Of a stretch of DNA of 64,000 nucleotides, positions 40,144-50,078 are shown in pieces. The notes beneath the pieces were generated by a model. It searched no databases. It had not been told where the DNA came from and saw only the letters and a program-made list of their open reading frames with translations. How positions within the stretch are numbered: the first letter of the stretch is position 1; each line of letters starts with the position of its first letter. Position numbers and translations under genes: made by a program. Origin of the DNA: [Empedobacter] haloabium (lineage in GTDB: Bacteria; Pseudomonadota; Gammaproteobacteria; Burkholderiales; Burkholderiaceae_D); the NCBI GenBank assembly GCA_008011715.2, contig CP136508.1, positions 1,922,001-1,986,000 of the forward strand, given 5' to 3'.

Positions 40144-41583
40144 ATGCACCGTCACCCCGCTACCCGACCCGCCGCATTCCTGCTGGCCGCCGCGCTGGCA
40201 GGATGTGCCGGCCCGCGCCAGCCAGTCATCCCCGAGCCCGTGCCGGCGGGCTGGCCGGCCGACGCCCCAGCCGACAGCGCCGGCGCCAGCGCAAGTACGC
40301 TGGGCTGGCGTGATTATTTCGCCGACCCGCCACTGCAAGCCCTGATCGCGCGCGGCCTGGCCTGCGGCAGCGATGCGCGCATCGCGGCGGCAAGGGTGCG
40401 CGAAGCGGCCGCGCTGGCCGGCCTGCAGCACGCGAACCTGTTTCCCGCCGTCGGCATTGGTGCACAGGGCCAGCGCGGCAAGCTGCCGCACGACCTCAGC
40501 CCGACCGGTCGCGAGCTGCTGAGCTCCCAGTACCAGGCCGGCGTGTCGGTCAGCTGGGAAGCGGACTTGTGGGGCCGCCTGGGCGCACTGGACGAAGCCG
40601 CCGCGCAGGCCTGGCTCGGCAGCGAAGCGGCCCGGCGCGCGGTGGCGCTGGCGCTGGTCGGCCAGATCGCCGAGCGTTACCTGGCGCTGCGCGAACTGGA
40701 CGAGCGCATCGTGCTGGCCGAACGCACGCTGGCCAGCCGCAACGATTCCTTGCGGATTTTCCGCCGCCGGGTCGAGGAGGGGGCCACCGCGCGGCTCGAC
40801 CTGGCGCAGGTGGAAACGCTGCAGACGCAGGCCGAGTCGCTGCTGGCGCAACTGCATCAGCAGCGCGCGCTGCAGGCCCATGCGCTCGACGTGCTGACAG
40901 CCGGCGGCGGCGAGCCGCCGCCGGAAAACGGGCGCTTCGACGACCTGCTGATCCTGGCGCCGCTCGCGCCCGGACTGCCGGCCCACGTGCTGCTGGCGCG
41001 CCCGGACGTGGCGGCCGCGGAGCGCCAGCTGCAGTCATTGCGCTACCAGGTCGACGCGGCCCGTGCCGCCTTCCTGCCGCGCATCACGCTGACCGGCAGC
41101 CTGGGCAGCGCCAGCGCCGAACTGGCCGGCCTGTTCGAGGCCGGCAGCAAGGCCTGGACGGTGGCGCCGGCGCTGGCGCAGCCGCTGCTCGACTTCGGCC
41201 GCAACCGCGCCAACCTGCGCGCCGCCGAGGCGCGCACCGAGGCCGCCTTGGCGACCTACGACAAGACCGTACGCACCGCATTGCGTGAAGTGGCCGATGC
41301 GCTGGCGTCGCGCCACTACCTGGCCGCCCAGGTGCGCACCGGCGAACGCGCGCTCGGCGCGCAGCGCGAGCGCGAGCGCCTGGCCCGGCTGCGTTACGAC
41401 AACGGCGCCACCACCTATCTCGACGTGCTCGACGCGCAGCGCGACCTGCTGCAGGCGGAGCAGCAGCAGGTGCAGGTCCGGCGCGCGCTGCTGTCGGCCC
41501 AGGTCGCGCTGTTCCTCGCGCTGGGCGGCGGCAGCGACGCGGCGGCCGGCGCATGCAATCAACCAGGACCGGATCATGGATAA
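40144..41583 (+). CDS. Outer-membrane efflux lipoprotein (OMF/TolC family, NodT type)
   Basis: Trimeric outer-membrane channel of a tripartite exporter. Start 40144 is preferred over 40111 because the predicted transcript begins near 40102 and the shorter form has a clean lipoprotein signal (FLLAAALAGC, Cys21). The 479 residues show the repeated OEP domains: LGWRDYFADPPLQALIARGL near 52, VSVSWEADLWGRLGALDEA near 136, and TLTGSLGSASAELAGLF and PLLDFGRNRANLRAAEA near 345. They close with LRYDNGATTYLDVLDAQRDLLQAEQ. It overlaps the HlyD gene by eight bases and opens the operon to 46492. Confidence 0.93.
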   Translation: MHRHPATRPAAFLLAAALAGCAGPRQPVIPEPVPAGWPADAPADSAGASASTLGWRDYFADPPLQALIARGLACGSDARIAAARVREAAALAGLQHANLFPAVGIGAQGQRGKLPHDLSPTGRELLSSQYQAGVSVSWEADLWGRLGALDEAAAQAWLGSEAARRAVALALVGQIAERYLALRELDERIVLAERTLASRNDSLRIFRRRVEEGATARLDLAQVETLQTQAESLLAQLHQQRALQAHALDVLTAGGGEPPPENGRFDDLLILAPLAPGLPAHVLLARPDVAAAERQLQSLRYQVDAARAAFLPRITLTGSLGSASAELAGLFEAGSKAWTVAPALAQPLLDFGRNRANLRAAEARTEAALATYDKTVRTALREVADALASRHYLAAQVRTGERALGAQRERERLARLRYDNGATTYLDVLDAQRDLLQAEQQQVQVRRALLSAQVALFLALGGGSDAAAGACNQPGPDHG

Positions 41584-42655
41584 GAAAACCTTGACACGCT
41601 GGCTCGTCATCGCCGCCGTGCTGCTGGCCGGCGGCGCCGGACTCGCGTGGGGCTGGCACCGGCTCGGCACGGCGGCGACGCCGGGCCCGGGCTTCATCAG
41701 CGGCAATGGCCGCATCGAGGCGACCGAGATCGACGTCGCGACCAAGCTGCCGGGCCGCGTGGCCGACATCCTGGTCGACGAGGGCGAGTTCGTGCAGGCG
41801 GGCCAGCCCTTGGCACGCATGGACACGCAGGCGCTGGTCGCCCAGCGCGACGAAGCCGCGGCACGCGCCCAGCAGGCGCGCGACGCGGTGGCGGGTGCCG
41901 CCGCCCAGCTGGCCGTGCGCGAAAGCGACCGTGCCGCCGCCGCCGCGGTCGTGGCGCAGCGCGAAAGCGAGCTGGATGCGGCGGGACGGCGCCTGCGCCG
42001 CTCGACGACGCTGTCCGCCGACGGCGCCGCGTCGGCCCAGGAGATGGACGACGACCGCGCTCGCGTGCGCGGCGTGCAGGCCGCGCTGGCGGCGGCGCAG
42101 GCGCAGGAACGGGCCGCCGTGGCGGCCATTGCCGCGGCCCGGGCCCAACTCGTGGGGGCCCGTTCGGCGGTGCTGGCGGCCGAGGCCACCACGGCGCGCA
42201 TCGAGGCCGATCTCGCCGATGCCACGCTGCTGGCGCCGCGCGCGGGCCGGGTGCAGTACCGGGTCGCCCAGCCGGGCGAAGTGCTGGGCAGCGGCGGCAA
42301 GGTGCTGAACCTGGTCGACCTGCGCGACGTCTACATGACCTTCTTCGTGCCCGAGACGGCGGCCGGGCGCATTGCCCTGGGCAGCGAGGTCCGCATCGTC
42401 ATCGACGCGGCGCCCGGCATCGTGATCCCGGCCCGGGTGTCGTTCGTGGCCAGCACGGCGCAGTTCACACCGAAGACGGTGGAGACGGCCAGCGAACGGC
42501 AGAAGCTGATGTTCCGCGTCAAGGCGCAGATCGACCGTGCCCTGCTGGAGCGTCACCTGTCTCAAGTGAAGACGGGCGTGCCGGGGGTGGCGTGGTTGCG
42601 CACCGATCCGGCGCAGCCATGGCCGGCCACGCTGACGTCGCGGCGGGCGCTGTGA
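41576..42655 (+). CDS. HlyD-family periplasmic adaptor subunit
   Basis: Membrane-fusion protein that links the ABC transporter to the OMF channel. 359 residues: signal anchor at about 9-27, biotinyl-lipoyl half ([30 protein letters not shown] near 41-70), an Ala-rich coiled-coil hairpin (about 80-200), the second lipoyl half ([18 protein letters not shown]) and a beta-barrel. It resembles YbhG/YhiI adaptors that partner RbbA/YhhJ-type ABC transporters. The stop overlaps the next ATG by one base (TGATG). Confidence 0.92.
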   Translation: MDKKTLTRWLVIAAVLLAGGAGLAWGWHRLGTAATPGPGFISGNGRIEATEIDVATKLPGRVADILVDEGEFVQAGQPLARMDTQALVAQRDEAAARAQQARDAVAGAAAQLAVRESDRAAAAAVVAQRESELDAAGRRLRRSTTLSADGAASAQEMDDDRARVRGVQAALAAAQAQERAAVAAIAAARAQLVGARSAVLAAEATTARIEADLADATLLAPRAGRVQYRVAQPGEVLGSGGKVLNLVDLRDVYMTFFVPETAAGRIALGSEVRIVIDAAPGIVIPARVSFVASTAQFTPKTVETASERQKLMFRVKAQIDRALLERHLSQVKTGVPGVAWLRTDPAQPWPATLTSRRAL

Positions 42656-45366
42656 TGGAGGCCCCCGCGGTCGCGACGGTCGCCGGCCTGACGCTGCGCT
42701 ACCGCGGCATCGCCGCGCTCGACGATGTCAGCCTGGCGCTGCCGGCGGGGATCCTGGCGGGCATTATCGGCCCGGACGGCGTCGGCAAATCGAGCCTGCT
42801 CGCCGTGCTGGCCGGCGCGCGCCGCATCGTGCAGGGGCGGGTGCAAGTACTGGGCGGCGACATGGCGCAGCGGCGCCACCGCGCCGCCGTGTGCCCGCGC
42901 ATCGCCTACATGCCGCAAGGGCTGGGGCGCAACCTGTACCCGACCTTGTCGGTACGCGAGAACCTGGTGTTCTTCGCCCGCCTGTTCGGCCATGGCGGCG
43001 CCGAGCAGCGCCGCCGCATCGCGCTGCTGACCGAGGCGACCGGCCTGGCGCCGTTCCTCGAGCGCCCGGCCGGCAAGCTGTCCGGCGGCATGAAGCAGAA
43101 GCTGGGACTGTGCTGCGCGCTGATCCACGATCCGGACCTGCTGATCCTGGACGAGCCCACGACCGGCGTCGATCCGCTGGCGCGGGCGCAGTTCTGGGAC
43201 CTGATCGGCGCCATCCGCGCCACCCGGCCGCAATTGTCGGTGCTGGTGGCGACGGCCTACATGGACGAAGCGGCCCGCTTCGACTGGCTGGCCGCGATGG
43301 ACGGCGGGCGCGTGCTGGCCACCGGCACCCCGCGCGAACTGCTGGCGGCAACCGCCAGCGCGGACCTGGAACAGGCCTTTGTCGCGCTGTTGCCGGCGGC
43401 CCGGCATGGCCACGCGGCGCCGGCGCTGCCCGCGCGCGCCGGCGGCAGCGAAGAGGTCGCGATCGAGGCACGCGGGCTGACCTGCCGCTTCGGCGATTTC
43501 GTCGCGGTCGACGATGTCAGCTTTCGCATCCGCCGCGGCGAGATCTTCGGCTTCCTGGGCTCGAACGGCTGCGGCAAGACCACGACGATGAAGATGCTGA
43601 CCGGCCTGCTGCCGGCCAGCGCGGGCAGCGCCACGCTGTTCGGCCAGCCCGCGCAGGGCGGCTCGGTGGCGATGCGGCGCCGGGTCGGCTACATGTCGCA
43701 GGGCTTCTCGCTGTATGGCGAGCTGACGGTGTTGCAGAACCTGGTGCTGCACGCGCGCCTGTTCGGCGTGCCGGCGAGCGAGATCGGCGGCCGGTGCGAC
43801 GAGATGCTGCAGCGCTTCGGCCTGCGCGACGTGGCGGACACGCTGCCGGCGCACCTGCCGCTCGGTGTGCGCCAGCGCCTGTCGCTGGCGGTGGCAATGG
43901 TCCATCGCCCCGAGCTCTTGATTCTGGACGAGCCCACCTCGGGCGTCGATCCGGTCGCCCGCGACGCGTTCTGGCAGCTGATGCTGCAGCTGGCGCGGCG
44001 CGACGGCGTGACGATCTTCATCTCGACCCACTTCATGAACGAGGCGCTGCGCTGCGACCGCATCTCGCTGATGCACGCGGGGCGGCTGCTGGCCAGCGGC
44101 GCGCCGGCGGAGCTGATCCAGGCGCGCCAGGCGGCCACGCTGGAGCAAGCCTTCATCGCTTACCTGCGCGACGCCGGCGGCGCCACGGCGCCGCCCGATC
44201 CGCAGGCGCTGCGCCCGCCGCCCGCGCCGCCCCGGCGCGACGGTGGCGCCTCCCGGCTGCTGGCCTGGCTGTGGCGCGAGGCGCTGGAGCTGCGCCGCGA
44301 TCCCGTGCGGGCCACGCTGGCGCTGTGCGGCTCGCTGATCCTCCTGGTCGTGATCGGCGTGGGCATCAGCATGGACGTGGACAGCCTGCGCTTCGCGGTG
44401 CTGGACCGGGACGGCACGGCGCTGAGCCGCGACTACGCGCTCAACCTGGCCGGCTCGTCCTACTTCATCGAGCGCGCGCCGCTGGCCGACGACGCGGAAC
44501 TGGACCGGCGCATGCGCTCGGGCGAACTGGCGCTGGCGCTGGAAATCCCGCCCGGCTTCGCCCGTGCCGTCGCGCATGGCAGGCCGGTGCAGATCGGCGC
44601 CTGGATCGATGGCGCGATGCCGATGCGGGGCGAAACCGTGCAGGCTTACGTGCAGGCGATGCATGCGCAGTGGCTGCAGCAGCGCGCCCAGTACCGCCAA
44701 GGCAGCGCCGGCGCGGCGGCGCCGGCCGGCATCGAGACGCGCTTCCGCTACAACCCGGACGTGCGCAGCCTGCCGGCCATGGTGCCGGCGGTGATCCCGC
44801 TGCTGCTGCTGATGCTGCCGGCCATGCTGGCGGCCCTGGCGGTGGTGCGCGAGAAGGAAATGGGCTCGATCGTCAACCTGTACGTGACGCCGGCGCGGCG
44901 CGCCGAATTCCTGCTGGGGAAACAAATCCCCTACGTGCTGCTGGCCATGCTGAACTTCCTGCTGATGACGGCGCTGGCGGTGACGGCCTTCGACGTGCCG
45001 CTACGGGGCAGCTTTGCCTCGCTGTGCCTGGCGGCGCTGCTGTATTCGATCGCGTCGACCGGCATCGGGCTGTTGTCCTCGGCCTTCACGCGCAGCCAGA
45101 TCGCGGCGATCTTCCTGACGATGATCGGCACGATGATCCCGGCGATCCAGTTTGCCGGCCTGCTCAACCCTGTCGCGTCGCTGGAGGGTGCCGGCCGCGT
45201 GATCGGCGCCGTGTACCCGGCGTCGCACATGCTCACCATCAGCCGCGGGGTGTTCAGCAAGGCGCTCGGGCTGACCGACCTGGGGGCCGACTTCGCCGCG
45301 CTGGCGCTCGCCGCGCCCGTCATCGTCGGCCTGGCCATCGCGCTGCTGCCGAAACAGGAGCGCTGA
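42655..45366 (+). CDS. RbbA-like fusion: two ABC ATPase domains plus ABC-2 permease
   Basis: One 903-residue chain carries two ATPase domains and a membrane half. NBD1: Walker A GPDGVGKS at about 40, signature LSGGMKQK, Walker [17 protein letters not shown]2: Walker A GSNGCGKT near 302, a degenerate signature LPLGVRQR, Walker [14 protein letters not shown]. The ABC-2 permease (about 545-900) has one N-terminal helix, a large periplasmic loop and five helices at the C terminus ([19 protein letters not shown] and following). This is the architecture of E. coli RbbA/YhiH. In this operon it is better read as an exporter with the permease that follows it. Confidence 0.93.
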   Translation: MEAPAVATVAGLTLRYRGIAALDDVSLALPAGILAGIIGPDGVGKSSLLAVLAGARRIVQGRVQVLGGDMAQRRHRAAVCPRIAYMPQGLGRNLYPTLSVRENLVFFARLFGHGGAEQRRRIALLTEATGLAPFLERPAGKLSGGMKQKLGLCCALIHDPDLLILDEPTTGVDPLARAQFWDLIGAIRATRPQLSVLVATAYMDEAARFDWLAAMDGGRVLATGTPRELLAATASADLEQAFVALLPAARHGHAAPALPARAGGSEEVAIEARGLTCRFGDFVAVDDVSFRIRRGEIFGFLGSNGCGKTTTMKMLTGLLPASAGSATLFGQPAQGGSVAMRRRVGYMSQGFSLYGELTVLQNLVLHARLFGVPASEIGGRCDEMLQRFGLRDVADTLPAHLPLGVRQRLSLAVAMVHRPELLILDEPTSGVDPVARDAFWQLMLQLARRDGVTIFISTHFMNEALRCDRISLMHAGRLLASGAPAELIQARQAATLEQAFIAYLRDAGGATAPPDPQALRPPPAPPRRDGGASRLLAWLWREALELRRDPVRATLALCGSLILLVVIGVGISMDVDSLRFAVLDRDGTALSRDYALNLAGSSYFIERAPLADDAELDRRMRSGELALALEIPPGFARAVAHGRPVQIGAWIDGAMPMRGETVQAYVQAMHAQWLQQRAQYRQGSAGAAAPAGIETRFRYNPDVRSLPAMVPAVIPLLLLMLPAMLAALAVVREKEMGSIVNLYVTPARRAEFLLGKQIPYVLLAMLNFLLMTALAVTAFDVPLRGSFASLCLAALLYSIASTGIGLLSSAFTRSQIAAIFLTMIGTMIPAIQFAGLLNPVASLEGAGRVIGAVYPASHMLTISRGVFSKALGLTDLGADFAALALAAPVIVGLAIALLPKQER

Positions 45367-45367
45367 C

Positions 45368-46492
45368 ATGGAAGCCGTCAAACGCGTGCTGCGCCTGGGC
45401 GTCAAGGAGCTGTGGAGCCTGTGGCGCGATCCGATCATGCTGGCGCTGATCGTCTGGACGTTCTCGGTGGCGATCTGGATCGCCGCCACGGCGCGGCCCG
45501 ATACGCTCACGCACGCGGCGCTGGCGATCGTCGACGAGGACGTGTCGCAGCTGTCCTTGCGGCTGCGCCAGGCATTCGCGCCGCCGCAGTTCAACCCGCC
45601 GGCGCTGCTGACGCACGACGCCATCGACGCCACCCTGGACGCCGGCCGCCACACCTTCGTGCTGGTGATCCCGGCCAGCTTCCAGCGCAATGTGCTGGCC
45701 GGGCGCCAGCCCGCCCTGCAGCTCAACGTCGATGCCACGCGCATGAGCCAGGCGTTTACCGGCAGTGCCTATATCCAGCAGATCGCCCAGGGCGAGATCG
45801 CCGAGTTCCTGCAGCGCTACCGGGGCACGCCGACGGCGCCCGTCGAGCTGGCGCTGCGCGCGCGCTTCAACCCGGCCTTGTCCGAGCGCTGGTTCGGCGG
45901 CGTCATGGAGCTGGTCAACAACGTCACGATGGTGTCGGTGATCCTGGCCGGGGCCGCGCTGATCCGCGAACGCGAGCACGGCACCGTCGAGCACCTGCTG
46001 GTCATGCCCGTCACGCCGCTCGAGATCCTGCTTGCCAAGGTGTGGTCGATGGGGGCCGTCGTGCTGCTCGCCGCGCTCTTGTCGCTGGTCTTCGTCGTAC
46101 GCGGCGCCTTGGGCGTGCCGGTGGAAGGATCGGTGGCGCTGTTCCTGTGCGGGACCGCGCTGCACCTGTTCGCCACGACCTCGCTCGGCGTGCTGATGGC
46201 CACACTGGCGCGCAGCATGCCGCAGTTTGGCCTGCTGGTGATCCTGGTACTGCTGCCGCTGGAAATGCTGTCCGGCGCGACCACGCCGCGCGAGAGCATC
46301 CCGTTCGCCGTGCGCCAGCTGATGCTGCTGGCGCCCACCACGCATTACGTGGAGCTGGCGCAGGCGGTGCTGTACCGCGGTGCCGGCCTGGAGGTGGTGT
46401 GGCGGCCCTGCGTGGCGCTGGCCGCGATCGGCGCCGGCTTGTTCGTGCTGACCCTGACGCGGTTCCGGCATGCGATGGCGACCGGCCTGTAG
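45368..46492 (+). CDS. ABC-2 type permease (YhhJ-like)
   Basis: 374-residue membrane subunit: one TM at about 22-40, a periplasmic domain (about 45-175; DEDVSQLSLRLRQAF), and five TMs from about 178 to 370 with the ABC-2 motif EREHGTVEHLLVMPVTPLEILLAK near 204. It pairs with the permease half of the upstream fusion to make a heterodimeric pore. The OMF-HlyD-RbbA-YhhJ set is a complete exporter; the substrate is unknown (drugs or polyamines have been proposed for relatives). Confidence 0.92.
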   Translation: MEAVKRVLRLGVKELWSLWRDPIMLALIVWTFSVAIWIAATARPDTLTHAALAIVDEDVSQLSLRLRQAFAPPQFNPPALLTHDAIDATLDAGRHTFVLVIPASFQRNVLAGRQPALQLNVDATRMSQAFTGSAYIQQIAQGEIAEFLQRYRGTPTAPVELALRARFNPALSERWFGGVMELVNNVTMVSVILAGAALIREREHGTVEHLLVMPVTPLEILLAKVWSMGAVVLLAALLSLVFVVRGALGVPVEGSVALFLCGTALHLFATTSLGVLMATLARSMPQFGLLVILVLLPLEMLSGATTPRESIPFAVRQLMLLAPTTHYVELAQAVLYRGAGLEVVWRPCVALAAIGAGLFVLTLTRFRHAMATGL

Positions 46493-46531
46493 CGCAGCTG
46501 CTCGACCGTGATAACCCGAGAGGAGAACGAA

Positions 46532-46588
46532 ATGACGATGGACGACTTGTCACATGCGCGCGCTCGCGCGTGGCGGGAGCGGTCATGA
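46532..46588 (+). CDS. 18-codon upstream ORF coupled to the NAD(P)H oxidoreductase gene
   Basis: ATG at 46532 has AGGAGAA at five bases, the best ribosome-binding site in the area. It encodes 18 residues (MTMDDLSHARARAWRERS). Its TGA overlaps the next gene's ATG (ATGA, 46585-46588). The peptide need not be functional; it may deliver ribosomes to the following gene, whose own RBS is weak. Confidence 0.5.
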   Translation: MTMDDLSHARARAWRERS

Positions 46589-47175
46589 CGGCGCGACGCA
46601 TCCTGCTGGTGCAGGGCCATCCCGACCCGGCCGGCGACCACCTCTGCCATGCGCTGGCCGCGGCCTATGCCGCCGGCGCCACCGCCGCCGGTCATACCGT
46701 CACGACGGTGACGCCGGCGCTGCTCGAGTTCCCGCTGCTGCGCAGCGCCGCCGAGTGGGAGCACGGCGGCGTGCCGCCCGGGCTGGCACAAGCGCAGGCC
46801 GCGCTCGGGCAGGCCGATCACCTTGTACTGGTGTTTCCGCTCTGGCTGGGCGACATGCCGGCGCTGCTGAAGGGCTTCCTGGAGCAGGTGGCGCGGCCCG
46901 GCTTCGCGCTGGCGCCGGACAGCCGCAACCCGCTGCGGGCCGGCCTGCTGAAGGGCAAGAGCGCGCGGGTGATCGTCACGATGGGGATGCCGGCCGCGTT
47001 CTACCGCTGGGTGTACCGGGCCCACAGCGTCAAGTCGCTGGAGCGCAATATCCTCGGCTTCGTCGGCTTCGCGCCGGTGCGGCACACGCTGGTGGGCACG
47101 GCCGGTCAGCTCGACGAGGCAGGCGTGCGGCGCTGGTGCGCGCGCCTGCGCCGGCTGGGGGCGCAGGCGCAATAG
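46585..47175 (+). CDS. Flavodoxin-fold NAD(P)H oxidoreductase (quinone reductase family)
   Basis: 196 residues of the NQO/MdaB/KefF family, FMN- or FAD-binding. N-terminal RILLVQGHPDPAGDHLCHALA with the phosphate-binding loop, LVFPLWLGDMPALLKGFLEQVARPGFA near 88-114, and a Gly-Met-Pro segment (TMGMPAAFYRW). It probably makes two-electron reductions of quinones or electrophiles. It lies 92 bp after the exporter operon on the same strand and faces the end of the first Usp gene. Confidence 0.88.
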   Translation: MTARRILLVQGHPDPAGDHLCHALAAAYAAGATAAGHTVTTVTPALLEFPLLRSAAEWEHGGVPPGLAQAQAALGQADHLVLVFPLWLGDMPALLKGFLEQVARPGFALAPDSRNPLRAGLLKGKSARVIVTMGMPAAFYRWVYRAHSVKSLERNILGFVGFAPVRHTLVGTAGQLDEAGVRRWCARLRRLGAQAQ

Positions 47176-47181
47176 GACAGT

Positions 47182-48021
47182 TCAGTGTGCCAGCAGGACC
47201 GGCAGCACCGCATTGTCGAGTAAGGTGCGCGTGGTGCCGCCGGCCACCCATTCGCGGAAGCGGCTGTGGCCGTAGGCGCCCGCCACGACCAGGTCGGCGC
47301 CATGGCGCAGCGCGTGGGCCAGCAGGGCGTCGCCGACGTCCGGCGCGCCATCCGTTTCGACCGCCACTTCCACGTCGATGCCGTGGCGCGCCAGGTAGGT
47401 GGCGAGATCGGCACCGGGTTCCTCGCCGTGGCGGATGCCCAGCGGTTGCGGATCGATGACGACGACGCGTACGAAGCCGGCCTGGCGCAACAGCGGCAGC
47501 GCCGCGAGCACCGCCCGGCTGGCTTCCGCGCTGGCGTTCCAGCCGATCACGATGCGGTTGCCCACGGCCGCGCTCTGGCTGCCGTGCGGCACCACCAGCA
47601 CCGGCCGGGTGCCGTGCAGCGCCACGTAATCCGGCACCCCGCTGACGATTGAGGTGCCGATGGCGCCGACATTGTCCTGGCCAACCACGATCAGGTCGGC
47701 GTAGGGCGACTGCAGCACGAGCGCGCGCTCGGCGTCTTCCTCGATCAGGCGCGTCTCCAGCGACGCGACGCCGAGGCGGCGCGCCTCTTCGGTAAAGCGT
47801 TCCAGTGCCGCGCTGGCACGCTCGCGCAGCTCGCTCAGGTCGACCAGCGGCAGGGCGCCGAACGGCGTGGCGGCAGCCATCGCATAGTCGCGCGCGGTGC
47901 TGCCGGTGACGGCGCTGCCGATCAGGTGGGCGCCGTGGCGTTCGGCCAATGCCGCGGCGATGCGCAGGCGGTCCAGGAAATGGCTGCCGTCGTCGACGTG
48001 CAGCACGATGGTCTTGTACAT
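47182..48021 (-). CDS. Universal stress protein, tandem Usp domains (copy 1)
   Basis: 279 residues with two Usp folds (about 1-145 and 150-279). The C-terminal domain has the ATP-binding signature GAYGHSRFREWVAGGTTRTLL, while the N-terminal one is degenerate. UspE-like proteins of this kind are induced by oxygen limitation and stationary phase. It follows the DksA-like gene at 24 bp and should share its promoter at the 48501 FNR box. It is a paralogue of the Usp at 58926-59756, with nearly the same C-terminal block. Confidence 0.93.
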   Translation of the reverse strand: MYKTIVLHVDDGSHFLDRLRIAAALAERHGAHLIGSAVTGSTARDYAMAAATPFGALPLVDLSELRERASAALERFTEEARRLGVASLETRLIEEDAERALVLQSPYADLIVVGQDNVGAIGTSIVSGVPDYVALHGTRPVLVVPHGSQSAAVGNRIVIGWNASAEASRAVLAALPLLRQAGFVRVVVIDPQPLGIRHGEEPGADLATYLARHGIDVEVAVETDGAPDVGDALLAHALRHGADLVVAGAYGHSRFREWVAGGTTRTLLDNAVLPVLLAH

Positions 48022-48045
48022 GATGGCTCCTTGGTTGGGCCGGCG

Positions 48046-48429
48046 TCAGCCGGGGTGGCGGTGCGGTACGCGTTCGGTGGACTCCTGGCACGCCACGCAA
48101 CTGTCGGCGGTGGGCACGGCCAGCAGGCGTGCGGCGGGAATGGCGGCGCCGCAGTGGACACAGGTGCCGTAGCGGCCCGTGGCGATGCGGTGCAAGGCGC
48201 CGTCGACCTGGCGCAGGCCACTCGTCTCGTGGCCCAGCCAGGCCAGGTCGTCGGCCATTTCCTCATAGGCTTCGCTCGGGTCGACGCCGTCGGCGAGGTG
48301 GGCGGCCAGCCCGGCGGGAACGTCCTGGCCGCCTTCGTGCAGGCGCTCGCGCAGTTGTCTGGCGATCAGGTCGCGGCGCTGCCGCAGTTCGCTGCACAGG
48401 GCATCGCGCTGCGCGGTGGTGAGTGCCAT
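48046..48429 (-). CDS. DksA/TraR-type zinc-finger protein
   Basis: 127 residues. The start at 48429 has GGAGACC at five bases and removes a non-conserved 22-residue extension. Central coiled-coil helices (about 5-90) carry SEAYEEMADDLAWLGHE-type sequence near the tip. The zinc finger is C-VHC-G ... CVAC (CVHCGAAIPAARL, then SCVACQE). DksA-like proteins enter the RNA polymerase secondary channel and modulate stringent promoters. In low-oxygen loci of Burkholderia similar genes accompany Usp genes. The tip has DD acidic residues, as DksA does, but function is unproven. Confidence 0.88.
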   Translation of the reverse strand: MALTTAQRDALCSELRQRRDLIARQLRERLHEGGQDVPAGLAAHLADGVDPSEAYEEMADDLAWLGHETSGLRQVDGALHRIATGRYGTCVHCGAAIPAARLLAVPTADSCVACQESTERVPHRHPG

Positions 48430-48500
48430 GCTGGTCTCCGTTTGTCGTTGCATCATGTGCCCACTGTATTGTGACGTGGCAGTGCTGTCAGCCAACCGGT

Positions 48501-48514
48501 TTGACTGAAGTCAA
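48501..48514. promoter_or_regulatory. FNR-type palindrome in the DksA-like / sensor kinase divergent spacer
   Basis: TTGAC-TGAA-GTCAA, a perfect 5+5 dyad. It could serve both the leftward dksA-like/usp operon and the rightward phosphorelay operon. It is the same sequence type as the box at 59854. Confidence 0.7.
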
Positions 48515-48572
48515 AAATGCACCGATCATATTGTCTGCCGCGCCGTGTGGCAGTCCCAAGGAAGGAGCCCGC

Positions 48573-50078
48573 TTGAACATACCCGTCGCCGCCCGCAGCC
48601 TGGGCTGGCTGCTCGACGCGGCCAGCGATGCGATGCTGATCTGCGATGCCGGGGGCCGCATCGTGCTCGCCAACCAGGCGCTGGCCACGCTGTTCGGCCA
48701 CGCGCACGATGCGCTGGCGGGACAGGCGCTGGAGGTCCTGCTGCCCGAGGGCACGCGTGCCGCCCATGCGCGCCTGCGCGACGCCTACATGGGCCGGCCA
48801 AGGCCGCGGCCGATGGGCGGCGGCCTGGCGCTCGAGGCGCGGCGGGCCGACGGCAGCGTGTTCCCGGTCGAGGTAAGCCTGTCGCCGCTGCGCGACCCGG
48901 ACGGCGCGGCGCTGGTGCTGGCCACGATCCACGACATCAGCGAGCGCAAGCGCGCCGAGCACGCGCTGCAGGAAAGCGAGGCGCGCATGCGCGCCATCTT
49001 CGACACCGCGGTGGACGCCATCATCACGATCGACCAGCGCGGTCGCATGGAGCGCCTGAACCCGGCGGCGGAACGCATGTTCGGCTGGCGCGAGGCGGAA
49101 GTGGCCGGGCGCAACGTCTCGCTGCTGATGCCCGAGCCGCACCGGGCGCGGCACGATGGCTACCTGGACCACTACCTGCGCACGGGCGAACAGCGCGTCA
49201 TCGGCCAGGGCCGCGAGGTGCAGGGCCTGCGCCGCGACGGCAGCGTGTTCCCGATGGAGCTGGCGGTCGGCGAGATGTGGATCGGCGGCGCGCGCATGTT
49301 CACCGGCCTGGTGCGCGACATCAGCGCGCGCAAGGCGGCCGAGGACGAGGCGCGCCGGCTGCTGCAGGAACTGACCGCCGCCAACGAGGAGCTGACCAGT
49401 TTCGCCTACGTCGTCTCGCACGACCTGAAGGCGCCGCTGCGCGGCATCGGCTCGCTGGCCGACTGGATCGCCACCGACCACGCCGACAAGTTCGACGACG
49501 AGGGCCGCGAGCACATGCGCCTGCTGATCAACCGGGTACACCGGATGGGCGCGCTGATCGACGGCATCCTGCAGTATTCGCGCGTCGGCCGGGTGCGCGA
49601 AACGCTGGCGGCGGTGGATCTGGACCGGCTGCTGGCCGAAGTGATCGACCTGCTGGCGCCCGCGCCCGGTGTCACGCTGCACGTGGCGACCGGCATGCCC
49701 GTCGTGATGGCCGAACCCACCCGCATCCGGCAGGTGTTCCACAACCTGATCTCGAACGCGCTGAAGCACATGGACAAGCCGGCCGGCGAAGCCAGGATCC
49801 GCGTGACGTGGGCGGACGAGGGCGAGCACTGGCGCTTTGCCGTGACGGACAACGGCCCCGGCATCGATCCGCGTCACTTCGAGCGCATCTTCCAGCTGTT
49901 CCAGACCCTGGCGCCGCGCGACCGCGTGGAAAGCACGGGTGTCGGGCTGGCGCTGGTGAAGAAGATCGTCGAGATGTACCACGGCACCGTCAGCGTCGCT
50001 TCCGCGCCCGGCGCCGGCGCCACCTTTTCCTTTACGCTGCCGAAGCTGGCGCCCACCCATGGAGCAACCCTGCGATGA
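48573..50078 (+). CDS. Sensor histidine kinase with two PAS domains
   Basis: Soluble 501-residue kinase; no membrane helix is seen. TTG at 48573 is preceded by AAGGAAGGAG, the decisive RBS; longer readings upstream run through the FNR box and are not used. PAS1 at about 8-130, PAS2 at about 140-262 (DAIITIDQRGRMERLNPAAERMFGW, FixL-like wording), HisKA with His283 (VVSHDLKAPLRG), and HATPase with NLISNALKH, DNGPGIDP and TGVGLALVKKI. A FixL-like PAS2 could bind heme, but the diagnostic His cannot be assigned by eye. First gene of a four-gene relay. Confidence 0.93.
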   Translation: MNIPVAARSLGWLLDAASDAMLICDAGGRIVLANQALATLFGHAHDALAGQALEVLLPEGTRAAHARLRDAYMGRPRPRPMGGGLALEARRADGSVFPVEVSLSPLRDPDGAALVLATIHDISERKRAEHALQESEARMRAIFDTAVDAIITIDQRGRMERLNPAAERMFGWREAEVAGRNVSLLMPEPHRARHDGYLDHYLRTGEQRVIGQGREVQGLRRDGSVFPMELAVGEMWIGGARMFTGLVRDISARKAAEDEARRLLQELTAANEELTSFAYVVSHDLKAPLRGIGSLADWIATDHADKFDDEGREHMRLLINRVHRMGALIDGILQYSRVGRVRETLAAVDLDRLLAEVIDLLAPAPGVTLHVATGMPVVMAEPTRIRQVFHNLISNALKHMDKPAGEARIRVTWADEGEHWRFAVTDNGPGIDPRHFERIFQLFQTLAPRDRVESTGVGLALVKKIVEMYHGTVSVASAPGAGATFSFTLPKLAPTHGATLR

